The notes beneath the pieces are model-generated. The model did not search any database and had not been told where the DNA came from. It worked only from the letters and a program-made list of their open reading frames with translations. A program made the translations under genes and the position numbers. A stretch of 20,349 bases of DNA from a virus. The stretch spans positions 1-20,349 of IMG/VR virus record IMGVR_UViG_3300032311_000420, one strand, 5' to 3'. This document shows positions 6,662 to 12,016 of the stretch, piece after piece (position 1 is the first letter of the stretch; each line of letters starts with the position of its first letter).

Positions 6662-7094
6662 GTTTCCTCCAATGTGACCAAGCGATAGATGGCTTGCCAT
6701 ACTTATGATCTATGTACGCAAGCCCCTTCTCAATCTGGAGAGGGGCTGGAGTACCAGGTTTAGTGTTAAGAACTTGTGCTATTCCATAAGCAGTGGAGGT
6801 AGGGTTATCTGCTAGATGATTCCATGCTGATTCTTTACCCCATAGTTTGGTCAGTGCTTTCCATTCTGCTCTGCCCCATGTTGGGTATTCCATTGCAATG
6901 AAACCACGAGCATAAGTCTTAGACATATATGCAGTCCAATAGATTGGAGTTTTGATTTGAATATATGTAGGACTTTTCTCTAACTCATCGTGTACATGTT
7001 TGATATATCCTTTAAGGGGTATACCAATCATGCTTGCAAGTGATAGCAAGATCGTCATTGCTATTGCTTGCACCTTGCGCAGTTGTTGATTCAT
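6648..7094 (-). CDS. Membrane-anchored SLT-type lytic transglycosylase
   Basis: A 148-residue peptidoglycan-cleaving enzyme. Residues 8-27 form a hydrophobic segment after a short basic N-terminus, so it is exported as a signal-anchored or secreted protein. The catalytic region starts WKALTKLWGKESAWN, with E88 as the likely general acid, then NPTSTAYGIAQ (97-107), an IEKGLAYIDHKYG segment and a terminal AWSHWRKHGWY. These match the compact transglycosylase domain of actinobacterial phage and host resuscitation-type proteins. The product would cut glycan strands at lysis or could remodel the wall during infection. TAGGAGTAAGC precedes the ATG. It lies in the middle of an otherwise early-type arm; the nearest membrane protein gene is at 7870-8049. 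Confidence 0.8.
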   Translation of the reverse strand: MNQQLRKVQAIAMTILLSLASMIGIPLKGYIKHVHDELEKSPTYIQIKTPIYWTAYMSKTYARGFIAMEYPTWGRAEWKALTKLWGKESAWNHLADNPTSTAYGIAQVLNTKPGTPAPLQIEKGLAYIDHKYGKPSIAWSHWRKHGWY

Positions 7095-7102
7095 GCTTAC
7101 TC

Positions 7103-7240
7103 CTAGTCATCGAAGCGTGTATCATGGGCATAGTCTGGGTCTGGCTCATTACATTCACATGTAAATATAAAGTTGCCGCAATACTCGCACTCATCTTTGA
7201 GTGCTTTGTTGTCACCGTTTAGATACTGTGGTTCACTCAT
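7103..7240 (-). CDS. Small Cys-pair protein, 45 residues
   Basis: A short gene between the 90-residue protein and the transglycosylase. ATG at 7240-7238 lies one base after the upstream stop, and its stop (TAG, 7105-7103) abuts the ribosome binding site of the transglycosylase. The product carries CEYC (C18, C21) and CEC (C28, C30), enough for one zinc site in a mini zinc ribbon, and an acidic C-terminal tail. A competing frame over 7012-7215 has Ser/Thr/His-rich composition and no good start context, so I reject it. Function unknown; protein or nucleic-acid binding is plausible. Confidence 0.68.
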   Translation of the reverse strand: MSEPQYLNGDNKALKDECEYCGNFIFTCECNEPDPDYAHDTRFDD

Positions 7241-7241
7241 C

Positions 7242-7514
7242 TTAGTCCTCATCTTCTTGAAGCCAAGGGCCTAGCCTATGTTGCTCGACGATAGCCCACG
7301 CAGGGGCAGAAGTCGAGCCTTTATATGATACACCTTTTGGCATATCAATCATGCAGTCAAAGTCATCATCCCAATATGCAAGGATTGCATCAACGCATGT
7401 TTGTGCCATGAACCTAGGAATAGGTGGATAGAAGTTACTTACTAGATGTATTTCTATCTGTTCTTTTAATGGTATATCTAATCCTGATATTGCTACTGCT
7501 GTTGTATGTCCCAT
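7242..7514 (-). CDS. Conserved actinophage hypothetical protein
   Basis: A 90-residue protein with a recognisable core: HLVSNFYPPIPRFM, an Ala-rich helix ending in acidic residues (AYWDDDFDCMIDMP), then KGVSYKGSTSAPAWAIVEQH. I associate this pattern, a strand, the Y/WPP motif, an acidic patch and PAWA..E.H, with a small family common in actinobacteriophages and of unknown function. The start ATG at 7514-7512 shares one base with the stop of the preceding gene. No membrane segment or nucleotide-binding motif is visible. Confidence 0.7.
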   Translation of the reverse strand: MGHTTAVAISGLDIPLKEQIEIHLVSNFYPPIPRFMAQTCVDAILAYWDDDFDCMIDMPKGVSYKGSTSAPAWAIVEQHRLGPWLQEDED

Positions 7515-7753
7515 TATGATACTGCCCTTTCGTATGATTCTGTATATGCAACTGCGTCTTTTCTGAAACGGAATCCGTCTACATATTCGTTGGTATATAG
7601 ATCAAGGATCGCCCAATTAAGGGAGTAAATCTGTGAACCTTCTGAACGAGTGCTTACAAAGTAACGACCACAAGGACTGAGTATACCTCTACCATAAAAG
7701 GTATGAGGCAAGTCAGCGTAGTTTACATTGCTCCATTTAATTTGGTTACTCAT
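7514..7753 (-). CDS. Hypothetical protein, 79 residues
   Basis: A short protein starting at ATG 7753-7751 with AAAGGAGAATAATT upstream, a strong ribosome binding site. The sequence appears all-beta: SPCGRYFVSTRSEGSQIYSLNWAILDLYTN reads like successive short strands with turns, followed by a short helix. I recognise no family. Its ribosome binding site overlaps the stop codon of the 34-residue zinc ribbon before it. Confidence 0.68.
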   Translation of the reverse strand: MSNQIKWSNVNYADLPHTFYGRGILSPCGRYFVSTRSEGSQIYSLNWAILDLYTNEYVDGFRFRKDAVAYTESYERAVS

Positions 7754-7765
7754 AATTATTCTCCT

Positions 7766-7870
7766 TTACATTATCCTTCCGCATTTGTCGCACTCTAATC
7801 CTCTTACGTCATCGAGTGCATCATACTTAGTGTTCTTCCAACAATGCTTACATACAATTACGAAGTCCAT
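7766..7870 (-). CDS. Mini zinc-ribbon protein, 34 residues
   Basis: A very short gene with a clear four-cysteine zinc ribbon: CKHC at residues 7-10 and CDKC at 27-30. The stretch between the pairs (about 16 residues) is typical of ribbon loops. ATG at 7870-7868 shares one base with the stop of the membrane-protein gene (TAATG), and the gene ends just before the ribosome binding site of the next gene. Motif and junctions together make it credible despite its size. Its job is unknown; such ribbons usually bind nucleic acid or a protein partner. Confidence 0.7.
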   Translation of the reverse strand: MDFVIVCKHCWKNTKYDALDDVRGLECDKCGRIM

Positions 7871-8049
7871 TAGAATGGTACTTCTACATGTCTGTTAGCG
7901 CATGACTTTCGCCATGCTTGCAGCCTGCTCTTGAGGTATCTGTTCTGTTTTAATAGCGTATAGTTTGCAATGAATAGCAGTGCTGTCATGCATGCAACTA
8001 TACTTCCGCACACAATCATAAACAATGCTTCAGTTGTAGATAGATACAT
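7870..8049 (-). CDS. Small single-pass membrane protein
   Basis: I place the start at ATG 8049-8047, after AAGGAG ten bases upstream. The longer frame to 8151 would translate the promoter and palindrome and is rejected. The 59-residue product has one strong hydrophobic segment at about 8-29 and a strongly basic C-terminal tail (KQNRYLKSRLQAWRK), predicting an N-out, C-in topology. It could be a holin-like or spanin-like helper for the transglycosylase at 6648-7094, or another membrane-active phage protein. One transmembrane segment alone cannot decide. A promoter-like element lies just upstream. Confidence 0.68.
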   Translation of the reverse strand: MYLSTTEALFMIVCGSIVACMTALLFIANYTLLKQNRYLKSRLQAWRKSCANRHVEVPF

Positions 8050-8068
8050 AATATAATCTCCTTGTAAT

Positions 8069-8097
8069 AGTATAACTGATGGACTCACATATGTCTG
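8069..8097 (-). promoter_or_regulatory. Sigma70-type promoter candidate
   Basis: On the minus strand, a -35 like CAGACA (8097-8092) is followed after exactly 17 bases by a -10 like TATACT (8074-8069). They match TTGACA at four of six and TATAAT at five of six positions. It would drive the membrane-protein gene and those after it. It falls in the 117-base gap after the OB-fold gene. Confidence 0.45.
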
Positions 8098-8103
8098 TAC
8101 GTA

Positions 8104-8119
8104 TACGGGAATTCCCGTA
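8104..8119. promoter_or_regulatory. Perfect 16-base palindrome, operator candidate
   Basis: TACGGGAATTCCCGTA is fully self-complementary. It lies immediately upstream of the -35 of the promoter candidate at 8069-8097, where an activator or repressor dimer could bind. Without a loop or a U-run it is a poor terminator. Confidence 0.5.
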
Positions 8120-8166
8120 CTAAAAGGAGAGTGAGTGACTGTGATAGCCACCCACCCTCCTGATTT

Positions 8167-8523
8167 TTATAGTACTTCGACTGCATATACCTCTAGTTGA
8201 TAGCGGAACTCGTCTTGTCCGCCTGTCTTTGACTTGGCAACCCACTGTGTGAGTCGTCCTGTCAGTGTGACTGGGCGTGATTCTTGTGCGCCCTGTCGTG
8301 CTTGGTCGAGTTCGACCAATGTTTTGATGACTTTCGGGTCTGTAGCCTTGATGCCTACGCCTACCACATACTTAGGTGAGCCGACTGCATCGCCGTTGCT
8401 CATGCGTGGCACGTCTCGTTGGCTGATCCAGCCGATGAGTTGTGTGCCGTAGTCGTTGGTCTTGATGCTTTTGTCAGTGAACGCCTTGATTGTGCCACTA
8501 ACTGTTAGTGTATTTTGTAACAT
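8167..8523 (-). CDS. OB-fold, SSB-like single-stranded-DNA-binding candidate
   Basis: A 118-residue protein with the strand order of an OB fold: NTLTVSGTIKAF at the N-terminus, a variable middle, then RPVTLTGRLTQWVAKSKTGG and a closing YQLEVYAVEV. The VTL-x-G-RL-x-x-W pattern resembles strand 4-5 of single-stranded DNA-binding proteins. It lacks the long Gly/Pro-rich acidic tail of bacterial SSB. A phage replication arm is expected to carry such a protein, and no other SSB is visible in the window. AAAAGGAGAAGCAAC precedes the ATG at 8523-8521. GC content is higher here (a sampled row gives 57%) than in most of the left arm. The OB-fold call is an inference from pattern. Confidence 0.55.
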   Translation of the reverse strand: MLQNTLTVSGTIKAFTDKSIKTNDYGTQLIGWISQRDVPRMSNGDAVGSPKYVVGVGIKATDPKVIKTLVELDQARQGAQESRPVTLTGRLTQWVAKSKTGGQDEFRYQLEVYAVEVL

Positions 8524-8554
8524 GTTGCTTCTCCTTTTATAGTAGTTAGTTGGT

Positions 8555-8590
8555 CAGGGTTACCCCTGTCAGAAGGACAGGGGAACCCTG
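8555..8590. terminator. Strong hairpin between the Cys-rich and OB-fold genes
   Basis: CAGGGTT plus CCCCTGTC (8555-8570, with a bulged A at 8562) pairs with GACAGGGG plus AACCCTG (8576-8590) around an AGAAG loop. That gives a 15-bp GC-rich stem. On the minus strand, the direction of the flanking genes, it is not followed by a U-run. On the plus strand it is followed by TTGTTTCT. It may attenuate transcription into the OB-fold gene or protect the transcript end. Confidence 0.5.
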
Positions 8591-8596
8591 TTGTTT

Positions 8597-9151
8597 CTAT
8601 ATTAAGTTGTTTTCCAATGGCTTGTCGCATGATTGACAGTCATTGAATAGTTTGGGCGTGAGTATGTGGCACCATTTGCACTCAGTCTCACGCTTGCTTT
8701 GGGTGTAATCCTCTAGTTCCCATAGTTCCTCATGAACTCCGCCGTCCATGAGTTGAGCGATAGGTGGTAGGAACTCGTAACGGATCACTGTTGGTTCCTC
8801 TGGGTCAATGAACTTGACGGATAACTCTACCAGTTTGAACGGATTGTCTTCGTTCCATATTTCTTTGAACACTGGTTTTTTCTCCTTTACTCCTCTAGTC
8901 CTTACATAGGTTTGTGACGTAACCCACTCGGAAGCAGTGGGTTCGTCGCTTGTGTCGTATGACATAACCTTTCCAGGTTCGTGAAGTCTGTCCTCTTCGT
9001 GTAGGTTGTGGGCTTGGTTGTCAGCCTTAGCCTCATCTGTATCGAGGCATGTTTGACACTTCCCTACTGTGAAGCCGTCTTGCCTGTCTCGCTCGATCAC
9101 CATACATTCGTAGCATGTATTGTGGACTGTGATGCCTAGTGATTCGTTCAT
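8597..9151 (-). CDS. Cys-rich protein with four CxxC motifs
   Basis: A 184-residue protein from ATG 9151-9149, chosen because GGGGAGG lies just upstream and the ATGA overlap with the stop of the preceding gene is typical; a longer frame to 9250 is rejected. CYEC and CQTC near the N-terminus make one probable zinc ribbon, and CKWC and CQSC near the C-terminus a second. Between them lies a mostly acidic region with beta-like stretches (KLVELSVKFIDPEEPTVIRY). Paired ribbons at both ends suggest a scaffold or nucleic-acid-binding protein. I recognise no family. It belongs to the first genes of the left operon. Confidence 0.7.
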   Translation of the reverse strand: MNESLGITVHNTCYECMVIERDRQDGFTVGKCQTCLDTDEAKADNQAHNLHEEDRLHEPGKVMSYDTSDEPTASEWVTSQTYVRTRGVKEKKPVFKEIWNEDNPFKLVELSVKFIDPEEPTVIRYEFLPPIAQLMDGGVHEELWELEDYTQSKRETECKWCHILTPKLFNDCQSCDKPLENNLI

Positions 9152-9318
9152 TTGCTTACCTCCCCTTCGCTTGCCTTGCAACAAATATTGCAGTCGCAGT
9201 AGCCACCTGCATAGCATGAATTGCATGAGGTGTGTTCGCAGGTAATACACTGGTGTATGGCCTGTTCACCGCAGTTTGGACATGGTGTTTCTGTCCAGTC
9301 GATAGGTTGTACTTTCAT
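9148..9318 (-). CDS. Small protein with ten cysteines, zinc-binding candidate
   Basis: A 56-residue protein starting at ATG 9318-9316 after GGAGGCAAACGC. An alternative longer frame to 9369 overlaps DUF4326 coding and is less likely. Cysteines come as CPNC, CITC, CNSC and a YCDCNICC cluster, with interspersed His residues, enough for two zinc sites in a cross-brace or B-box-like arrangement. That arrangement resembles treble-clef or RING-like mini-domains, but the spacing is not a clear match to any named family. ATGA overlap couples it to the next Cys-rich gene. Confidence 0.68.
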   Translation of the reverse strand: MKVQPIDWTETPCPNCGEQAIHQCITCEHTSCNSCYAGGYCDCNICCKASEGEVSK

Positions 9319-9590
9319 GCGTTTGCCTCCATTCGTTCGATCAAAGCCATGATCGCATGGCCGTGGCACATTTCTGGCGAGCAGTAGCAGGCTAAATCCT
9401 TACCACTCAGAGGCTTTAACCAACTAGGCTCACGCTCTAAACGCCACTTGGCGTAGTGATAGAACTTAGATACAACCGCTTCCCTATCACCGTCTTTGCC
9501 GATGATGAAGGGGTTTCCCCACACGGTACCTCTGCCGATAGCAACTGCACCTGCAGGAGCAGAACCATTAACTACACGAACAACCTTCAT
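9315..9590 (-). CDS. DUF4326-family protein
   Basis: A 91-residue protein matching DUF4326: an N-terminal VVRVVN strand, IGRGTVWGNPFIIGKDGDR (residues about 18-36), a Tyr/Trp helix, then LSGKDLACYCSPEMCHGHAIM. The WGNPF and CxC...CHG motifs are the family hallmarks. DUF4326 occurs in many phages and bacteria; its biochemical function is not established. The ATG at 9590-9588 follows TTGGAGTTATC. A longer frame to 9641 would translate the leader and is rejected. It is the first gene of the left arm, so it is likely transcribed from a promoter in the divergent region and expressed early. Confidence 0.82.
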   Translation of the reverse strand: MKVVRVVNGSAPAGAVAIGRGTVWGNPFIIGKDGDREAVVSKFYHYAKWRLEREPSWLKPLSGKDLACYCSPEMCHGHAIMALIERMEANA

Positions 9591-9644
9591 GATAACTCCA
9601 ATCATTAGAACCGATTCAACCATTGAATCTAATATCACCACACC

Positions 9645-9700
9645 ATAGGTCGGAGGGAATTGTCAAGCAGTCTTTCCGCTTGACAAGGAAGGAGACCTAT
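9645..9700. promoter_or_regulatory. Nested dyad, operator or structured leader candidate
   Basis: Outer arms ATAGGTC (9645-9651) and GACCTAT (9694-9700) enclose inner arms TTGTCAAGC (9660-9668) and GCTTGACAA (9678-9686). The spacers are purine-rich, GGAGGGAA and GGAAGGA. Each inner arm contains a perfect TTGACA reading outward, but no good -10 hexamer stands 16-18 bases from either. The symmetry therefore suits a regulator site or an RNA hairpin at least as well as a promoter. Confidence 0.5.
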
Positions 9701-9731
9701 AGGTACAGACCATGCAACTGCCCGCAGATAT

Positions 9732-9830
9732 ATGCAGTTAAACTGGGACGCAGACATAGAGGTTTGCTGCGGCCTAGACTGTCGTCTGCTCAGCAATCCA
9801 GACTACAGTACTATAGAGCGTCAGCATTAA
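9732..9830 (+). CDS. Candidate 32-residue micro-protein
   Basis: ATG at 9732 opens a 32-codon frame beginning MQLNWDADIEVCCGLDCRLL and ending at TAA 9828-9830. It has protein-like composition, three cysteines and a negatively charged N-terminus. No clear ribosome binding site precedes this ATG. AAGGAG stands 39 bases upstream, nearer an ATG at 9711 that opens only nine codons and overlaps this start, so re-initiation is possible. The stop codon lies in the 5' arm of a terminator-like hairpin, as at the end of a short transcript. I give it low confidence; a small non-coding RNA is the alternative. Confidence 0.3.
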   Translation: MQLNWDADIEVCCGLDCRLLSNPDYSTIERQH

Positions 9831-9867
9831 ACAGTCTGTGGGTCTATTAGACCCCAGATTGTTTAAT
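9826..9867 (+). terminator. Rho-independent terminator-like hairpin
   Basis: ATTAAACA (9826-9833) pairs with TGTTTAAT (9860-9867). Inside are a G-T wobble, TCTG with CAGA, a bulged T at 9839, and GGGTCT (9840-9845) with AGACCC (9849-9854) around an ATT loop. The total is about 19 pairs. On the plus strand it runs into TTTGTTTCTG, a U-rich tail. It would stop plus-strand transcription about 250 bases before the terminase gene, so something upstream in the same gap is probably transcribed. Confidence 0.62.
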
Positions 9868-9981
9868 TTGTTTCTGACTATAGTAGAGTATCTCTACCAA
9901 AATATTTCTAGTACAGTAGTACCCCCAGTCTGAACAGGTCTTTTATATGTTTCTAAAAATAGTTTTATTAAAAGTGTTCGT

Positions 9982-10010
9982 TTGACCTGTTTGAACGGAT
10001 TAAGTATATA
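9982..10010 (+). promoter_or_regulatory. Promoter candidate for the right arm
   Basis: TTGACC (9982-9987) is followed after 17 bases by TATATA (10005-10010). They match the sigma70 consensus at five and four positions. A perfect TATAAT also occurs at 10018-10023 without a good -35 at the right distance. Either could start the terminase transcript about 100 bases upstream of its ATG. The zone is AT-rich. The flanking AACAGGTC (9933-9940) and GACCTGTT (9984-9991) arms could form an operator. Confidence 0.45.
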
Positions 10011-10121
10011 TAGAGACTATAATAGTTCAGAAGTCTTTTTAGAGCCTTCTTCACTCTGTTACTATAGACTGTACAAAACTGTTACAAGGCAGGTGTATTC
10101 TGTCCAAAACTAGGGGGCTAG

Positions 10122-12008
10122 ATGACGTTCGAAAAGGGGGCAACTAACCCCAAAACTATGAAGGCAAATGCCGAAAAGCAGCAGGTGCTGGATATGGTGT
10201 CGGAGGGGATGAGCCTTCCTACTGCGATGTCCAAGGTGGGCAAGAAGCCCGATACTGCCCGCATCTGGATTATGAGAGATGCCGATTTTGCTCGTAGACT
10301 AGAGCAGGCTAAACTAGACTCTAAGTCCAATTCCCTTAAAGCCCTTGGTATCCCCAAGGAAGAGATTGCCTTCTCCCAGTTCTCAGAACTATACTTGGGG
10401 TCTAAAGTATTTCCGCATCATCAGGACTGGATTGATTTGATTGAGGGGCGCGACCCTTCTTGGCTCCACCCCGCTATGGTCTATGAGCCAGGGGATGCCA
10501 CCCGTATGCTTATTAACGTACCCCCTGAGCATGCCAAGTCCACCGTCATAACGGTGAACTACTCAACCTATCGTATCGCCATCAACCCTAACGTCCGCAT
10601 CATAGTGGTCTCTAAGACGTTGAACAAAGCACGCGAGTTTGTATACTCGGTTAAGAACAGGTTGTCCCATCCACGCTATGCCAAGATGCAAAATACCTTT
10701 GGTCCAGATGGCGGTTGGAAACAGGACGCAGAAACCTGGAAAGTGGATACCGTCTACCTTGGTGGCGATGCGCGAGATTCAAGTGAGAAAGACCCAACCA
10801 TTCAGGCCCTTGGTATGGGCGGTCAGATTTACGGCGCACGTGCCGACCTGATTATCCTAGATGACTGCATTACTACGGCTAACGCCCATGAGTATGAGAA
10901 GCAGATCAACTGGTTGCAGAAGGAAGTTATCACCCGTCTGGGTAAAAATGGCAAGTTGCTTATCGTTGGTACCCGTATTGCTGCTACCGACTTCTATAGA
11001 GAATTGCGTGACCCGAAGTATTGGTCTAATGGCAAGTCCCCCTTTACCTATATGGGAATGCCTGCAGTATTAGAGTATAAAGAAAAGCCTAAAAACTGGG
11101 TAACGCTTTGGCCTAAATCTGACATCCCTTGGGATGGAGATGATGATGAGCCAGATGAAGATGGTTTATATCCTAAGTGGGACGGGCCAGCCCTGAACAA
11201 ACGTCGCGGTGAAGTTACCGCCTCTACCTGGGCGCTGGTTTACCAGCAGGAAGATATTGCAGAGGATTCAATATTCCCTGCACCTCTGGTACAAGGTTGT
11301 ATCAACGGTATGCGAAAGCGCGGTCCGTTAAATGCTGCAGTAGCAGGACATCCTGCAGATGTACGTGGATACACAATCATAGGCTTTGACCCTGCTATGA
11401 CTGGCAACTCAGCCTTTGTTGTTATTAGTTACAACACTCCTGATGGACGCATTTATGTTTTAGATGCTGTTAATATGTCAGAGCCTACGCCGCAAAAGAT
11501 TCGCGAGACAATTGAAGAACTTGTTCAAAAGTATAGACCTAATGAATTGCGCGTTGAAATTAACGCACACCAAAAAGGCTATGCCCTAGATGATGATTTA
11601 CGTAACTGGCTTGCTCAGTATGGCTGTAATTTAAAGCCACACTTTACTGGTAAGAACAAATGGGACACAAACATTGGCGTTGCTTCTATGTCTAACTTCT
11701 TTGGCACAGTCCGAGAGGGTAAGTTTCAGAAGAATAACACAATTGAATTTCCATCAACCGAAGGCTCTGAAGGTATTAAGGCTCTTATCCAGCAGTTGAT
11801 GACATGGAAACCTAACACTAAGGGTAAGACTGACTGTGTTATGGCTCTATGGTTTGCAGTATTGCGAGTTCAAGAACTTATGCAGGCTGCATCATTTACC
11901 AATCGATATAAAGAAAATCGTTGGGCTACTAAAGCACAGCGGTCAAAAAAAGTATCAGTCAACCTAGACGCTGCCTACCAAGAGCAGTGGCAAGAAATAT
12001 ATGGATAG
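10122..12008 (+). CDS. terL: Terminase large subunit with TerS-like N-terminal helix-turn-helix
   Basis: A 628-residue DNA-packaging motor. Walker A is the variant PPEHAKST at about residues 134-141 and Walker B is LIILDD at about 243-248, followed by a coupling segment (LLIVGTRIAATDFYREL). The RNase H-like nuclease begins near residue 416 with a strand ending GFDPAM, whose Asp is the first metal ligand, and ends near residue 570 with DCVMALWFA. Residues 19-64 form an extra N-terminal helix-turn-helix (VLDMVSEGMSLPTAMSKVG...) much like the DNA-recognition domain of small terminases. No separate TerS gene is visible. GGGGGCTAG precedes the ATG. The first ~1.2 kb is richer in GC than the remainder (sampled rows 63, 52 and 57% against 43, 38 and 42%). 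Confidence 0.93.
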   Translation: MTFEKGATNPKTMKANAEKQQVLDMVSEGMSLPTAMSKVGKKPDTARIWIMRDADFARRLEQAKLDSKSNSLKALGIPKEEIAFSQFSELYLGSKVFPHHQDWIDLIEGRDPSWLHPAMVYEPGDATRMLINVPPEHAKSTVITVNYSTYRIAINPNVRIIVVSKTLNKAREFVYSVKNRLSHPRYAKMQNTFGPDGGWKQDAETWKVDTVYLGGDARDSSEKDPTIQALGMGGQIYGARADLIILDDCITTANAHEYEKQINWLQKEVITRLGKNGKLLIVGTRIAATDFYRELRDPKYWSNGKSPFTYMGMPAVLEYKEKPKNWVTLWPKSDIPWDGDDDEPDEDGLYPKWDGPALNKRRGEVTASTWALVYQQEDIAEDSIFPAPLVQGCINGMRKRGPLNAAVAGHPADVRGYTIIGFDPAMTGNSAFVVISYNTPDGRIYVLDAVNMSEPTPQKIRETIEELVQKYRPNELRVEINAHQKGYALDDDLRNWLAQYGCNLKPHFTGKNKWDTNIGVASMSNFFGTVREGKFQKNNTIEFPSTEGSEGIKALIQQLMTWKPNTKGKTDCVMALWFAVLRVQELMQAASFTNRYKENRWATKAQRSKKVSVNLDAAYQEQWQEIYG

Positions 12009-12016
12009 GAACTACA

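Larger units (their letters stand above)
9591..10121. other. Divergent intergenic control region
   Basis: Roughly 530 bases separate the left arm (minus) from the right arm (plus). No conventional gene is evident. The region holds small palindromes (GATTCAA/TTGAATC at 9613-9629; GTAGAG/CTCTAC at 9883-9897), a nested dyad, a candidate mini-ORF with a terminator-like hairpin, an AT-rich promoter zone at about 9940-10030, and five copies of AGACTG/CAGTCT. It probably contains the promoters for both arms and may contain an origin, but I see no decisive iteron array. Confidence 0.6.

Noticed and set aside
7012-7215. A 67-codon minus-strand frame
   Set aside because: It overlaps both the transglycosylase and the 45-residue Cys gene in another frame, and its composition is Ser/Thr/His-rich with no good start context.
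9700-9830. A tRNA or tRNA-like gene in the divergent region
   Set aside because: I could find no acceptor stem with D, anticodon and T arms, and no GTTCRANYC-like T loop.
9623-9850. A 75-codon plus-strand frame in the divergent region
   Set aside because: It begins at a TTG inside a palindrome, is Arg/Ser/Gln-rich without a ribosome binding site, and runs through the terminator-like hairpin. The overlapping 32-codon frame is more protein-like.
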